A stretch of 64,000 bases of DNA from Xanthostigma xanthostigma (Eukaryota > Arthropoda > Insecta > Raphidioptera > Raphidiidae), in NCBI GenBank assembly GCA_963575645.1, contig OY754472.1, forward strand, positions 29,327,401-29,391,400, read 5' to 3'. Shown here piece after piece: positions 1 through 12,641 of this stretch; within the stretch, counting starts at the first letter, position 1; every line of letters begins with the position of its first letter. The position numbers and the translations under genes were made by a program. The notes under the pieces are model-generated. The model was not told where the DNA came from, ran no database searches, and saw only the letters and a program-made list of their open reading frames with translations.

Positions 1-334
1 GATAAGTTGAAAACATTTCGATATCTTAAAATAACTAAGCTGCTTACTTCAAAGTTTAAGTTTGACAATTCTCCGCGCTATGCCGTTTTAATTAGGTAGT
101 TATAAAATTAGTTCATTCATACAGCATTTTTAACACAGTAATAATTATGTAATTCTACATAATATACGCCCAAGGGTGTATGCATAATGCACTTGGAAAA
201 ACTTCTAACGGGTTTGTACTTACAAAACCGATTATGTCCGGAGAAATCCGGATGCTTGGCAACCTTTTAGTATAGTAATATTGTGATTCCAGTTAATTTT
301 TCATTTCGAGAAAACATTGACTTATAGCATGTAA

Positions 335-501
335 TCTATATTAATTTTACAAAGAGGTAAAGATTGTAAATTTGGATGTAGGAGGTAATCTCCGAAACTA
401 CTCATCCGATTTCAAATATGTTTTCATCAGTATTTAGAACGTAAGTCGACGAAAAACGGTGGCAATCTACAAATTCGGGCGAAGCCGAACCGCGCCGCTA
501 G
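335..501 (+). mobile_element. Short Helitron-like element (family B)
   Basis: Starts TCTATATTAATTTTAC, runs through GGAGGTAATCTCCGAAACTA, and ends with a small GGGCGAAGCC hairpin followed by CCGCTAG|T. This is the 5' TC / 3' hairpin-CTRR organisation of Helitrons. A related copy lies at 9388-9628. Confidence 0.6.
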
Positions 502-1388
502 TGATATATAAATTAATTATGTATTATGATCTACATATTTTTATAAATAGACGGATTCTGTAAATTATAGACATAGGTCATTATCGTCTTAGTTTTTTTG
601 TTTTAAGTATTGTCAATTTGGTGTATTTTCTTTAGTTTAGTAATTATTTCGACGTGCTATTTCAAATGGTAAATATTTTCTAAAAGTATGATAAATTATT
701 AAATTGTTATTGTCCTTGAAAAAAGACTAATCATGTTTCCGTATTATTGTTATTTAGTTGTTATCAGAGAGAAACTTTTCCAACAAAATTAGAAAAATTA
801 ATTAATATAGGGAAATGTTATTAATACACATTAACGGCAAATATATTGTAGATTCACATGTTGTAAATTATGTATTTGTTTATATAAATACGTATTTTAC
901 AGCGTTAATTTATTTTAATAACACTAGTTAAAATAACAACTTTGTAGTTGCGAAACATCAAATTATTAGTTAATTAGTTATGAAATGATATAATATTTTA
1001 TTGTTACAATAATGGGAACGAATAGTCATATAAAAGACTGTTGTATTTGTTGACAATATAAGTACAACAATAATGACATAAATAATTATTAATACATTCT
1101 ATTGCAGATCTTTTATATAACTACATTCGGCCATAATTTTTAACCATTTCAAAAATTACGTTTTGTACAGTAGATATCTATATTTCGTCGAGGGGTATGC
1201 TGAGCTTGATTGAAATCTATCAAAAGTTATTAAGTACCTATAAAAAATATTAAATTCGAATCGACGACATATTATATTTGCAAAATTCGAATAACAAATT
1301 CATATGCACACGCCATGCAGTTGTGTATTTTGGAACACAAATTATTACATTAAACTGTCAAAATAATAGAAAACTTATGTATATGTAA
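502..1388. other. AT-rich interval without recognised features
   Basis: Low-complexity AT-rich sequence. I see no coding pattern, terminal repeats or RNA gene. Confidence 0.6.
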
Positions 1389-1804
1389 TAGTGATGTGCC
1401 GGATCGTTAAAAATGTCTATCCGCGGATACGGATCTGAATAGGGATATTTGGTTTCAAGTTCCGCGGATACAGATACGGATCTTAACTTTCTTAGAGTAC
1501 GCGGCGGTAAATATTGCTCATCGACCCTTGGAAAGAGATTATCTGTTATGTACTATTGGTATGGTACTCACTACGCTAAATGTTTGCTATATAAAGGTGC
1601 CAAATACGATTTTAAAAAATAAAAAATAATCTGAATGGAATTTAACAGTTTTTCGTTATTACCTAATCACCTATATAAATAAAATTTCATCTATGAATTG
1701 AAAATTAATAAGGTAAAAGATCCGCCAAAAACTAACGGATATACGGATACGGATCTTTCTTCTCCCTCGGATATCTGCGGATACGGATATCCGGCACATC
1801 ACTA
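1389..1804. mobile_element. hAT-type MITE, GATGTGCC family, copy A
   Basis: Terminal inverted repeats TAGTGATGTGCCGGAT and complement, with 8-bp flanks ATATGTAA and ATACGTAA (7 of 8 match). Reiterated CGGATACGGAT motifs lie next to both ends. No coding capacity. Confidence 0.82.
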
Positions 1805-2937
1805 ATACGTAATAAAATATGTTGTTACTAAGCTGGGCAAATTTTAATATTTAAAAATTATTTTTTATTTTTTAGTTTCCTTTTCTATAAAAGAGCTTTT
1901 TTTGAGTTTTTTAAAGCTCCCATTTTATTGTTCACAGAACTTGTTTCTCTTTTCGTAAAGGATATAAGTTGAACATAGGTAGTTCTGTAACAGTATGATG
2001 ACCATTTGTATAATTTTATAGATCCAATCTATCGAATACTATAATCTTTGTTGATATAGTCACTCAATCATAAATTTCTCACACTTTTACTTTCTGAATA
2101 AATTTATCAATATTATTATTAAAATGTCGCTTTCAAATAATTATCATAAAACACAGTTTGTGTTCCAACAATTGTTAAGGTTGCAGATACTAAATTGTTA
2201 TTTGTCTTGATTTTATATTAAAATTTTTTGTAAAATCGAATAAATCATTTTGTTATTTTCTCTGAATAACAGCTTTCAAATCTAAAAGGTATTTCCACTG
2301 AACATATGCATATTATATAAATTATTCTTTACTATTTTCCGTAGAAAGGTAATACCTTTACGTTAAAATTTATAAAATGATCATACTTATTAATACTTAA
2401 AATTTTAACGGTGCTTCTGTCTGTAATTTCGTTTTCTTCTGGGAGAACTTGTTTCCAGAATTTTTATCTGTCTGCGGGTCTGTTTAATTGTTTATAATTT
2501 TATCACTCGCGACTCGTGAGTGGCTCTGCAGGCAAAATAGATAATTATGTACATGTCGCATTGATAACCTCTTTTTTTTAATTTAATTATTAAATTCTGT
2601 GAAATATATACTTAAGGATAAAACAATTTCCAATATTGTTGTAATTGCTGCCACAAACTGAATTAAAATGATTTTAGATTGAAATTAAATAGCGAAAAGG
2701 AAATTTTCAACTTTCCTATTTACCCTGTATATTATCTTAACCTATAATTATAATTACATCATAGATAGTATATTATGCAGCTATAAATACACTTACGAGT
2801 TGCAACGTGCCTATCTAAAATTTAGGGGCGTTGGAATCAAATTACATCGTAATATATATGCAAGATCGCATAAAGCTAAGAGTATTATTATTATAGTTGA
2901 GTTTAAGGGCGTTTTCATCTAATATTATTGTAACAAA
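1805..2937. other. AT-rich interval without recognised features
   Basis: No open frame, inverted repeat or repeat match noticed. A tRNA or exon is not apparent on either strand. Confidence 0.55.
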
Positions 2938-3185
2938 ACTGTTCTAGTTCGTGGTGGAAATTATTTATTTACAATAATAAACGTTTAACAAAACAGTTAA
3001 AAACACAAACAAAAAAGTAAATTCTGACTAATAAAATAATAAGTAATGATTAACGAAGTATATATAAAGTCACTAATTACGTACACAAAATATTAACAAT
3101 AAAGGAATACGCCAAAGTTTATTAGTACACTTGTCTATTAACCATATACACACGATTATTTAAAAAAAGTTATTTATGTTAAACC
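2938..3185 (+). repeat. Dispersed repeat, matches 48036-48290
   Basis: Diverged direct copy of 48036-48290. Shared blocks include ATTTATTTACAATA, AACAGTTAAAAACACAAAC and GTACACAAAATATT. Possibly part of an LTR or LINE relic; no coding sequence. Confidence 0.6.
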
Positions 3186-3309
3186 AGATCATGGCATTTC
3201 TAAGCTCTTTTTGCACACCTAATATATAGAGGGTAAAGGAATCAGTTACCGACCACTCACCTGTGATCATTTATCTTTGGATTTGACAAACAGATTATTA
3301 GATGACAAG

Positions 3310-4027
3310 TCTATACTAATATATAAAGCTGAAGAGTTTATTTGTTTGGTTGAACGCGCTAATCTCAGAAACTACTGGTTTGAATTGAAAAAAAATATCA
3401 CGCTGCGACCAGAGATATTTAATATAAATCTCTGGCTGCGACCAAGTGGAGCAGAGCATCAATGAAAAATGTTGCAATATGTAGCTCAAAATTTGTCCGT
3501 CCGATAAATATTATCAGGTGAAATGCCCTAACTAAATATTGCAATATTAGCGCCTCACTTAACCAAGCCCGGATAGCTCAGTCGGTAGAGCATTAGACTC
3601 TTAATGCCAGGGTCGTGGGTTCAAGCCCCACGTCGGCGGAATATATTTTTATTTTTTTTTATTTTTTACATTGCTTTCTTCTAAGGCTTACATTTCAATT
3701 TTTTAAAATTTTAATACGACTAATTAAAATTAAATAAATCTAATTAATAGGTCATTTGAAAACTGTTACAACTATAGGTACAACTATAGGTAGAAATAAT
3801 TTTCCTACAGTGTCTTCATTTAAATATTTATTATATTAAAAGAAAGTTACTTAAAAAAGTATAAATACTGCTTTTTAACGACAAAAAACTTTTGAACGGT
3901 AACTCCGATCATTATGAAATTTGGACACAACATTCATCTCGGTAAACTAAGATGAATGTGCGTACTCATGTCTCTCCCTTCCCCATTCGTTCTTTTGCAC
4001 CTGGATGAAACCGGGCGGGACCGTTAG
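3310..4027 (+). mobile_element. Helitron-like element (family A), split by an insertion
   Basis: 5' end TCTATACTAATATATAAAGC at 3310; 3' end with a hairpin-type ACCGGGCGGGACC and TTAG at 4024-4027. Family A sequence stops after GTCCGTCC near 3502 and resumes at GACAAAAAACTTTTGAACGG near 3881, so about 380 bp is foreign. Other copies show that these two points are normally adjacent. Confidence 0.75.
3567..3639 (+). pseudogene. tRNA-Lys(CTT)-like pseudogene
   Basis: Intact D-arm (TAGCTCAGTCGGTAGAGC), CTT anticodon in a CTCTTAA loop, and T-arm (GTGGGTTCAAGCCCCAC), so both internal pol III boxes survive. The acceptor stem has three mismatches (positions 1, 2, 7) and the anticodon stem three. An oligo-T stretch follows. 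It sits inside the insertion that splits the surrounding Helitron, so it arrived as part of a mobile segment or tRNA-derived element. Confidence 0.75.
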
Positions 4028-4125
4028 TAAGTAATAAAGATGCATGTTGGCTGGAATTTTTTAACCTAAATTAGTGCCATTCCCCACTAGTAAAGTTGGA
4101 ATGGTAAAATAATTAACTAAGTTAT

Positions 4126-4536
4126 GTTCACAAATTACGTGAGGCAAATTTGGCGATTTTTCGACCCCCTCCCCCTTCGTGATGTGCCGTGAGATTTTGC
4201 TCGACCTCCCTTCCTCTAATCTTAGGTGAGATTTTTTAAAATGCGTATTTTAATGTAAATACGTAATTCTTTTTATTTATTAAGACGTATTTTAAAGATT
4301 TCTTAAAAAACTCTATAATCATAGAAACTTAACCGCGATAACTATTACTGCATATGATTTAGCCATATTTTAGTGGAGAAACATTTTTTACCTAATTTAA
4401 CCCAGTTTTCTCGCAATTTCTTGCGGAAAAAAAATTACGTGATATTTGCCGAGATCCCCCTCTCCCCGATGTAAGATTGGGTGAAGTTCGGCTCGACTAC
4501 CTCCCCCCCCCCAAACGCTTCATGCAATTTGTGAAC
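4126..4536. mobile_element. MITE with GTTCACAAATT inverted ends
   Basis: GTTCACAAATTACGTGA at 4126 faces TTCATGCAATTTGTGAAC ending at 4536. Pyrimidine-rich CCCCCTCCCCC-type blocks follow the ends internally. I recall similar repeats as widespread in insects. No coding capacity. Confidence 0.6.
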
Positions 4537-5234
4537 ACCCTCATTGACACAAAATTCGTCAACTTTTGTACACAGTATCAAAAAGTAGAGTAATCTACTT
4601 TTTGAAATTTATTCAAGTGTCGCAGTATTTAAAAATTCCTTATTTTCTATATTTAGATAATTTTTAGAATTTGTCTGCCACGCTGCTTCACTATCGTCCC
4701 GCTCAACATTAATTTTGTACGCATTTATTATTTTTAGTTATTAATTATTCAAATTAGAATGGTGTTACGCAAATTTGATAGATCAGGATTCTGTAAGATT
4801 TTGATGTAATACTATGAGAGTTTGCATATTTATCTTTGCTATTGAAACAGGTGCTTGAAAAAGGTGCATCTGTGTTTATACAGGTGTCATCTTATCTATA
4901 GTGAACATGCAATAATAAAATTTTTTGGACGCAATTAACGAGCAACTGCCTGCATAACATACTGTTCTTTGGGGATCGTTCGTCATCAATTGAAATAGAT
5001 ACAGCATCATTTATGCAGATGATTATAGAATATGTGCGTGGTCACAAGGCGAAGTAACGTACGTGTTTAAAAAACATTAAAAAAATGTGGTGCGTGACCC
5101 AAAGCTGTAAAATATAATAGTACAAGATCCCGATTTGGCTCGATCTTCATCCAGCGAGTTTTATAATGAAATTTGATAATATAATTTATTAATAAACAAA
5201 AATTGATTTTGTTGCCATTCAATTTCTTGGCACA

Positions 5235-5900
5235 GCTATTTTTAATAAAAAACTCCAGCCAATTGGGCGACGGGACCATTCCAACTTCAAAAATGTTGAC
5301 AGTTGATTATAATAAATAAAATAAAATTTCTGATATCGCTTAATGAGGTGACGCAGGTAATGGCTAGTATTCAATATAATACTTGCTATTCGTTGCCATG
5401 GTTACCTGCACAATATGTTCACGTCATGTATAAATTAATCAAAGCATGCCTAGCTAGTTTAATTCTGACAGATCTATAAAACAAAAGAGCGACTGATTTT
5501 TTTTTATTTTCTTAATATTTCCGAAACTATAATGTTTAGAAAAAAAATTTTAAACAAAACTTTCTTGAAAAAATAAATAAAATCATAAGATGTTATGAAA
5601 AGTATACCATTATTACATAAAAAACACCGTTATAGCATATATCTCTTCTGCGCATGCGCCGATTTTCCCCAAGAACAAGAGGCTCTTCATATTTGCATAC
5701 CAAACATCCTCCCAAAATTTGGTTTCAACCCGCTCATCCGTTTGACCTGTATCGTGTTCACAGACAAACAGACGCACAGAGTTTTTTCAAACATATGTTT
5801 TTTGGATTCGGGGGACCTCAAAACGGAAAGATAATGTAGAATTTTTGAAAACTGATTTTTGACCTAAACTAGTACCATTCCCCATTTGTGGGTTGGAATG
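5235..5900 (+). mobile_element. CCATTCCAAC-ended element with CGCATGCGCC core, copy 1
   Basis: Begins around CCAATTGGGCGACGGGACC and ends GGGTTGGAATGGTA. The inverted ends share CCATTCCAAC. The core contains TTCTGCGCATGCGCCGATTT and AAACATCCTCCCAAAATTTG. Copies at 11470-12137 and 54732-55275 share the same order. The frames read across it are not conserved coding. Confidence 0.7.
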
Positions 5901-6474
5901 GTAAAAATAGTATTTCTGAAATGTAGTTAAGTATCGAGTTTTCAGATAAATTTATTACCAATCGAAAGTAAAATATGTATATAGGTAATATATAAAATGC
6001 CAAAGTTTAGTTGACATTTTGATTCCTGGCATAAAACTAGATAGACACGCACCTTCGAATTAATATTTTGCAGTTATAGGGTTTTTTATATTGTCATATA
6101 TGAAAATGTAGATAATTTTATTGCGAACACGTGGAACATAATATTATATGTAGGTATATAGCCATGGCAACGATTAACTTAATACATTATATTATTAAAT
6201 TTCATTAGAAAACTCGATGAGTGAAGATCGAGCCAAATCGAGATCTTAGACTGTGGACATAGTATTACCTATAGTCTATACTATAGTTAATCAATATTGT
6301 GATTACAACAAAATGTCGTATTTACTTACCGGTGAAATGACACGTTGGATCAATATTATTTCGTGATTTCTTACATACGCAGCACTAATTAACCATTTTT
6401 AAATATTCTTAAAAATCGTGAACACTTCGAAATGCACCGAAAAACACTTAATAATCTACATTAAAATCGCAAAT

Positions 6475-6640
6475 AAATGTCACTTTGAAAAAAGTAAACA
6501 ATATTCATGTGTTCTCCACGGTAATTTGGCTGGTACAGATTAGGCAAATCGTAAGGTTAATAAATGTCGGTTTAGAGAAAAAGGAAAGCAATAAAGTGTC
6601 GGGTGCTAATTGGCTCTGCTCATTTCAAATTTGATTTTAT
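6475..6640 (+). repeat. Dispersed repeat, inverted copy of 34215-34375
   Basis: Shares CATGTGTTCTCCACGGTAAT-like sequence, AGAAAAAGGAAAGCAATAAA and GTGTCGG with the reverse complement of 34215-34375. Non-coding. Confidence 0.6.
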
Positions 6641-7754
6641 TTTATTTATAACATTCATAACATCAAATTATTACAACTGACTTGAATGTATCATTTCTAT
6701 TAATCTATGTTTTATCAAGTACATCATTCAATGATCAATTGCAGTTTGGCAACATCGATATAGATTTGTTTTCACCGGTGTCGTTTAGAATGTGATTAAT
6801 TGAAGGCATAAAAAATGTGGGCAAAGGTGTATCTTTTTTTTTTTTTTATTAAAAGTGCATTTTTGACAACTTGGTCATTCATGCGAAAATAAGGTGATCT
6901 TAGTCGATATTAGAACAAAACAAGACAAGTACCATCGTTGCTGTATACAGTGAGTTTCAGCAGAGAAGAGATACTGTATAGAAGTTTATTTCTAATGGAA
7001 CAGTGTGGCCGGAAATTTTAGTTTGTCTTGTTCCTGTTAGATGACAGAACGATCGAGGTTTAGTGTCGGTGTACTGCAGAGGTGCGGGACGAATATTTCC
7101 ATCGCTCATCTTCAGAAGTAAATTTGAGCGTTTATCTAAACACCGTAGAAAATAAATATAAGAAATTCATCAATTTCTGCATCGCCATCTAGACAATTGG
7201 GATGGGAATTGCGCTTCTAAATAGTATCTTTTCTCTGTTTTCAGTTAAGTAAAACTTAACATCAGCGAGTTTTGTCTATTCGCTAGCTATGGAAATCATT
7301 AATGCATTACAGAAAATCGTTCCACTTAAAATGCAACATACATCGAAAAAGAACACAATTGAAATAAAATTTTAATTAAAAAAATAAAAATTGTGACAAC
7401 CAAAATATCACCACTAACCCTAAATATGACCAGGATCGACATAAGCCATTTTAATTATGGTCAATACAATGATATTATGTATGTAGATTGTAGGTGCGTA
7501 TACAGATGCTGTCATCGCTGCGTTCAGAGTTTATTTACATTAAGGTGGGCGAAAGCTAAAATTTAGGCCGCTTGTTTTGCCGTTGGATTCGCTGCTAGGT
7601 TGACTTCACACGATGATTGTTTGGAAGCTGGATTTGACAGATTGACAAACATTTTAAAAACTGTCGTTTACGTTCTGATAGCACACAAATAACCGTATGA
7701 GCTCAAAAAGCGACAGTTATTTCGATATGACAGACAGACATTTTATTTATATTA

Positions 7755-8250
7755 AATAATTTTTAATTCTTTGTTATACAATATCAAATGTCAATATTTT
7801 TGGGGTTGGAATGGCCCAATTTCTGGAATTTTTTCTCTTAAAATATATTCTGCCAATTTTTATAAGATTTTACTCACGACTTCGTTTCGTGTTAATTTTG
7901 AGGGAAATCCTGTCTTAATTCAAACATAGCTTGATAAAAAATACCATTTCAAAGTAATATTGCAATTCATAGTTTGCATCACTTCAAAAACTCTTATATG
8001 AAAAAAAGACATCAATGTTCGCAGGATAAATAAAATAATAAAATGTCAAATTTTTCAAATATAAAATATCTATATTATAGATATTTGGAATTGAAAAATT
8101 TGAATTTAATACGAAACGAAACCGTGGATAAAATCTTGTGAAAATTGACAGAATATATTTTAAAAGAAAAAGTTCCAGCCCAATTGGGTGACGGGCCCAT
8201 TCCAATCCCAAAAATATTGACATTTGATATTGTATAATAAAGAAAGAAAA
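7755..8250. repeat. Foldback element related to the CCATTCCAAC family
   Basis: Arms about 7765-7895 and 8100-8240 are inverted copies beginning ATCAAATGTCAATATTTTTG and including the GGGTTGGAATGGCCCAA end of the family at 5235. The unique centre is about 200 bp. The 79-codon reverse frame across the right arm is incidental. Confidence 0.7.
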
Positions 8251-8522
8251 ATTATTGTAAAGGAAGAGATGACTGTGATCCTTGATTGATTATGGTGTTT
8301 GGAAGATGACAAAGAATTATCGAAACGTCAGCATAATAAATGCAATTTCTACCATAGTATTGCTTTTGTTTTGGATCCTATGCTACGAAGAAATTTTTCA
8401 TCCTAACTAGTACCAGTGCGTTGGAATGGTAAAAGTCTTTGAGGGCATTGGTTTCAACAATTTACATATAAATCGAAATGATACAGAAATCGCAATTTGG
8501 TTGTGATATTATATATAGTAAC

Positions 8523-9010
8523 TAGTGATGTGCCGGATCGTTAAAAATGTATATCCGCGGATACGGATCTGAATTCGGATATTTGGTTTCAAGATCCGCG
8601 GATACGGATACGGATCTTAACTTTCTTAGAGTACGCAACGGTAAATATTGCACATCGACCTTTGGAAAGGGACTATCTGTTATGGGAAAAAGTTATTGAC
8701 CTCTTTAAGAGTTAATTCTCATAACAGATTTTCTCTTTCCAAAGCTCGATGTGCAATATCTCATTATAAAGATAGTTTTTTAGTACCTTTGAGTTATGTA
8801 CTATTGGTATGGTACTCACTACGATAAATGTTTGTAATATAAAGGTGCCAAATACGATTTTAAAAAATAAAAAATAATCTGAATGGAATTTAACAGTTTT
8901 TCATTATTACCTAATCACCTATATATGTAAAATTTCATCTATGAATTGAAAATTAATAAGGTAAAAGATCCGCCAAAAACTAACGGATACGGATATCCGG
9001 CACATCACTA
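8523..9010. mobile_element. hAT-type MITE, GATGTGCC family, copy B
   Basis: Same ends as copy A, with a perfect 8-bp duplication ATAGTAAC (8515-8522 and 9011-9018). It carries an extra internal palindrome (about 8655-8760) in which TTTGGAAAG and CTTTCCAAA segments face each other. Confidence 0.88.
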
Positions 9011-9024
9011 ATAGTAACATTGTT

Positions 9025-9042
9025 GAGAGAGAGAGAGAGAGA
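9025..9042. repeat. (GA)n microsatellite
   Basis: Nine GA units directly downstream of the hAT MITE at 8523-9010. Confidence 0.9.
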
Positions 9043-9387
9043 TCCTGCGACGTTATATTGTGCAAAAGGAACCAAGGCCGTTGGGAGTGTATAGCCTGCG
9101 GGAATGTAGGTCGTTATTCGGGAACTAGGTCACGGACTACGTGTGTACGGGTAGAACCGATCCCCTGCCTCATTTGCTTCCCTGTAAACCCGTTATTGAT
9201 CATACGACAAAAGCAGGAATGTAGCGCTTCGATACTCGACTTTAGACAATGCGTAAGATTACTTTTACGAACTGCTACTAACGTTATCATAAATTACTCG
9301 GTTTCGTAACTTCATTATTTTAAGTAAATTGAATCTTCAAAAGTTTGTGAGTGCGACAAAAATAACACCCCTCTATAGTAGGTATAT

Positions 9388-9628
9388 CTACCGGCCCGGT
9401 CCGGCTTCGCCCGAATTTATGGATTGCCGTCGTTTTTTTTCATCGACTTACGTTGCAAAATTGGTCTATACGCAAAGGGTTTTTATTTTAATGTGATAAT
9501 ATATAGCATATGTCCATTCTGAAAGTCCATTCTAAATATTGGTGAAAAAAATTTGCAATCGGTTGAGTAATTCCGGAGATTACCTCCTACATCCAAACTT
9601 ACTATACCTCTTTATAATATTACTATTC
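9388..9628 (-). mobile_element. Helitron-like element (family B), reverse copy
   Basis: Read on the minus strand it runs from TAATATTATAAAGAGG, through GGAGGTAATCTCCGGAATTA, to GGGCGAAGCCGGACC and a terminal GGTAG. Same family as 335-501, with about 75 bp more interior. Confidence 0.6.
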
Positions 9629-9677
9629 GGAACCCAAAGAAATGGTGAGACCTCTGGTGAGAAATGCGCCGAACTGT

Positions 9678-9788
9678 CCTAAGGAGGTTTTTGACAGATA
9701 AACATTGATTTAGAAAAGCATGATGGAGGCTAACATTGATTTACAAAAGCAAGATGAAGGCTAACCTAGCCTCCATCATGCTTTTCTA
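9678..9788. repeat. Tandem duplication plus 22-bp inverted repeat
   Basis: TAGAAAAGCATGATGGAGGC at 9711 is the exact inverse of 9767-9788. Between them a segment of about 33 bp (ACATTGATTTACAAAAGC...) duplicates the left arm in direct orientation. This suggests slippage or template switching. Confidence 0.75.
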
Positions 9789-9984
9789 AATATTATAAAG
9801 AGAAAAGATTTGTAGTTTTGTTTGTAATGAATAAACTTAAAAACTACTGAATCAATTTAAAAGTCTTTCACTATTAGAATGCTACATTATCACTGAGTAA
9901 CATAGGCTATATTTTTAATGGAGTTAAATTAGGAATCCCTACAAAAACTCCAATAATGTAACCCAAGGTGTAAAAATTTGTAAA

Positions 9985-10091
9985 AATTTGAACGCAACAT
10001 TCATCTCAGTCAACTAAGATGTACGTGCGTACTCGTGTTCCTCCCCCCATTCGTTCTTTTGCATCAGGGTGAAACCGGATTGGACCGGTAG
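9985..10091 (+). mobile_element. Helitron-like family A, 3' fragment
   Basis: Contains CAACATTCATCTCAGT, GTGCGTACTCGTGTT and CCCATTCGTTCTTTTGCA, ending GGACCGGTAG|T. The 5' two-thirds is absent. Confidence 0.65.
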
Positions 10092-10371
10092 TGGTTATGT
10101 AAAATAGAAGATTGTATATCTTATTGCGTAAAGGGGTTTGTTACGTACAAGTGGTTACATTACGTTAAAAACCAAGGTCACTCACACGAGTGATAATATA
10201 GCGTTACGCACGAGATATATGCGGTACTTTTTTTCCCACGCACTCCCTATAAAATAGCTGTATTTTACTTCCTTTTCAGAATTTTTGACAGTTCATTTGT
10301 GATAGTGGGTAAGAAGTGTGTAGCCAGTAAGACGTGTCACAAATTGTTTAACCAGTAGGTTTTCTTAATTA

Positions 10372-10793
10372 AGAGTATTCGTCCCTGCAAATACCCCCTG
10401 CACCCTTCATCTCAAATCTTTTCCCCTGGCCTAAAAACGGTTCGCGCTCTCCCGACGCTATTTTTAAAGCTAGACGGTTCTGGTAAACGCCAAATGAAAA
10501 ACAAAGAATCGGACTACAGATCCTACAAGCGAATTTTTTGAAAAAAAATTCCTGAAAAAACTTACAACCTTTTGAAAAAAATAATAAGTTACGTAATATT
10601 TCACACGTAAACGAAACTTTTTTTAAAAAAATTCGCCTGAATGATCTGTAGTCTAATTCTTTGTCTTTCATTTGGCGTTTACCAGAACCCTCTAGCTTTA
10701 AAAATAGCGTCGGGAGAGCGCGAACCGTTTTTAGGCGAGGGGAAAAGATTTGAGATGAAGGGTGCAGGGGGTGTTTTCAGGGACGAATACTCT
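10372..10793. repeat. Foldback MITE, AGAGTATTCGTCC ends
   Basis: Arms about 10372-10530 and 10640-10793 are near-exact inverted copies (CGCTCTCCCGACGCTATTTT on one side). The centre is about 110 bp. A 100-codon reverse frame spans the structure but has no family resemblance and depends on the palindrome. Confidence 0.85.
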
Positions 10794-11469
10794 GAAAGAT
10801 AGGAATTAGTAATACCTATGAAATATTATATTTATTTCCTTTATTTATTATTAAAAATCATTGAATCTTACTTTACAGCACTAGTTCGTAATGGGCCACT
10901 GTACAGTTGCCTGCATACAAGCAGCTATTTTATTGGGGTTAGTGGAAAAAATCCTAATTTACCTGCAACTCCCTAACGAAGCGTTTTTGAACCCTCATCC
11001 GTGGGAACCTTTTTTCTTAAAATAAACTAAGAAATCACATTCCGGAGTTTATAGCTGGATAACATTTTAAATACTCTGAATGGCCGCCATTTTCCTGTAT
11101 TTATGACTACTACTTATAAGGTCAGTTTAGATTTTCTGATAACCTTCTGTGAAACCCTCTATGAGTCATGTGACATGCTTTTACATTTTCCTTTTTAATA
11201 TATTCCTATAGCTAAAGAAACAATAATCTTGAAGCCATTAAAGTTATAATTTTATGTATTAAAAAATAACTGTTATGTTGTCATTAGCTACCGACACAAA
11301 AGGCCTTTCGTAAACAACGTTGCCAAATTGTTATGCATCCAGAATCGGACGTGAATTTTCATTCCGTTTTTGTAATAGCTCTCACAACCGTGAGCTATAA
11401 TTTTTGTGGCGGCGAATAGAGAGTGTCGAACGCTCACTTTGTACAGGGCGGCAAAAACTAGCGCTTGTC
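10794..11469. other. Interval without recognised features
   Basis: No exon-like pattern or paired repeats recognised. Confidence 0.5.
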
Positions 11470-12137
11470 CTCTGTATGAAAAAAATTCCAGCCAATTGGG
11501 CGACGGGACCATTCCAACTTCAAAAATGTTGACATTTGATTATAATAAAGAAAATAAAATTTTTGATATCGTGTGAGGTGACGCGGGTAATTGCTAGTAT
11601 TCAATATATTTGCTATATTTGTTGCCATAGTTACCTACATAATATGTTCCACGTCATGTAAACATTAATCAAAGCACGCCGAACTGTTTATTTCTGACAG
11701 ATCCATAAAACAAAAGAGCGATTGATTTTTTTTTATTTTCAAAATATTTCTGTAACTAAAGTTTAGAAAAAAAAATTTTAACGAAACTTTCTTGAAACAT
11801 AAATAGAATAATAATCCGTTATGAAAAGTATACCATTATTATATAAAAAACACCTTTTTAGCATATATCTCTTCTGCGTATGCGCCGATTTTCCCCAAAA
11901 ACAATAGGGCTCTTCATATTTGCATACCAAACATCCTCCCAAAATTTTGTTTCAATCCGTTTATCCGTTTGACCTGTATCGTGTTCACAGACAGACTAAC
12001 ACACGCACAGAGTTTTTCCAAAAATATGTTTTTTTGGATTCGGGGAACCTCAAAACGGAAAGATATAGTAAAATTTTTGAAAAGTGATTTTTGACCTAAA
12101 CTAGTACCATTCCCCACTTGTGGGTTGGAATGGTAAA
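11470..12137 (+). mobile_element. CCATTCCAAC-ended element, copy 2
   Basis: Colinear with copy 1 over its length, including GATATCGTGTGAGGTGACGC, the CGCCGATTTTCCCC core and the terminal TGTGGGTTGGAATGGTA. Confidence 0.72.
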
Positions 12138-12530
12138 ATAGTAGTCATGACGGGATCGGAATCTTACTTTCCCGGGCCGCAATAGTTGACACCATCCGCC
12201 TCTGGTTTTCACCGAGTTCGTTTAGAATGTGAGCACAGCTTTCATTCATTTTATCTGAGAACGGGACAGATATCGTAACAAATGAAGACTACGAGAAAAC
12301 GGCCATAAAAAGTCGAAGTACACTTTCTTCAAATTATCGTTTAAATAATAACAATTTATCTTACATCTGGCAACCCTGCTCATTAATACATTACAGTGGC
12401 GGGCTTGTAAAGATAAACAAGCTAAATCCAGTGAAGTGTATACATATTCGCATTATATTTACATACTTTATATAGCTTTATCATGCGTGGGTTAATATAC
12501 ACTACCCTGTCAAATGGTTAACACAAACAA

Positions 12531-12631
12531 AACCGAGCGAGTGAAGTAGTGGTGACAGCACTAGAAAGTACGTTTCGCGGGGGAGCAGTTGTATGGCTAG
12601 AACTTTTTCCTACTGTCTCTAACCGCTTAAC
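12531..12631 (+). repeat. Older tRNA-derived SINE fragment, interrupted by a younger copy
   Basis: Diverged head sequence (CCGAGCGAGTGAAGTAGTGG, then CTAGAACTTTTTCCTACTG) of the SINE family at 12642. The younger SINE's 10-bp target duplication falls in this fragment, which seems to resume for a short way after 13060. Confidence 0.65.
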
Positions 12632-12641
12632 GATAATTCAT

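Noticed and set aside
10369..10671. 100-codon reverse ORF.
   Set aside because: Runs across a foldback element with no protein signature.
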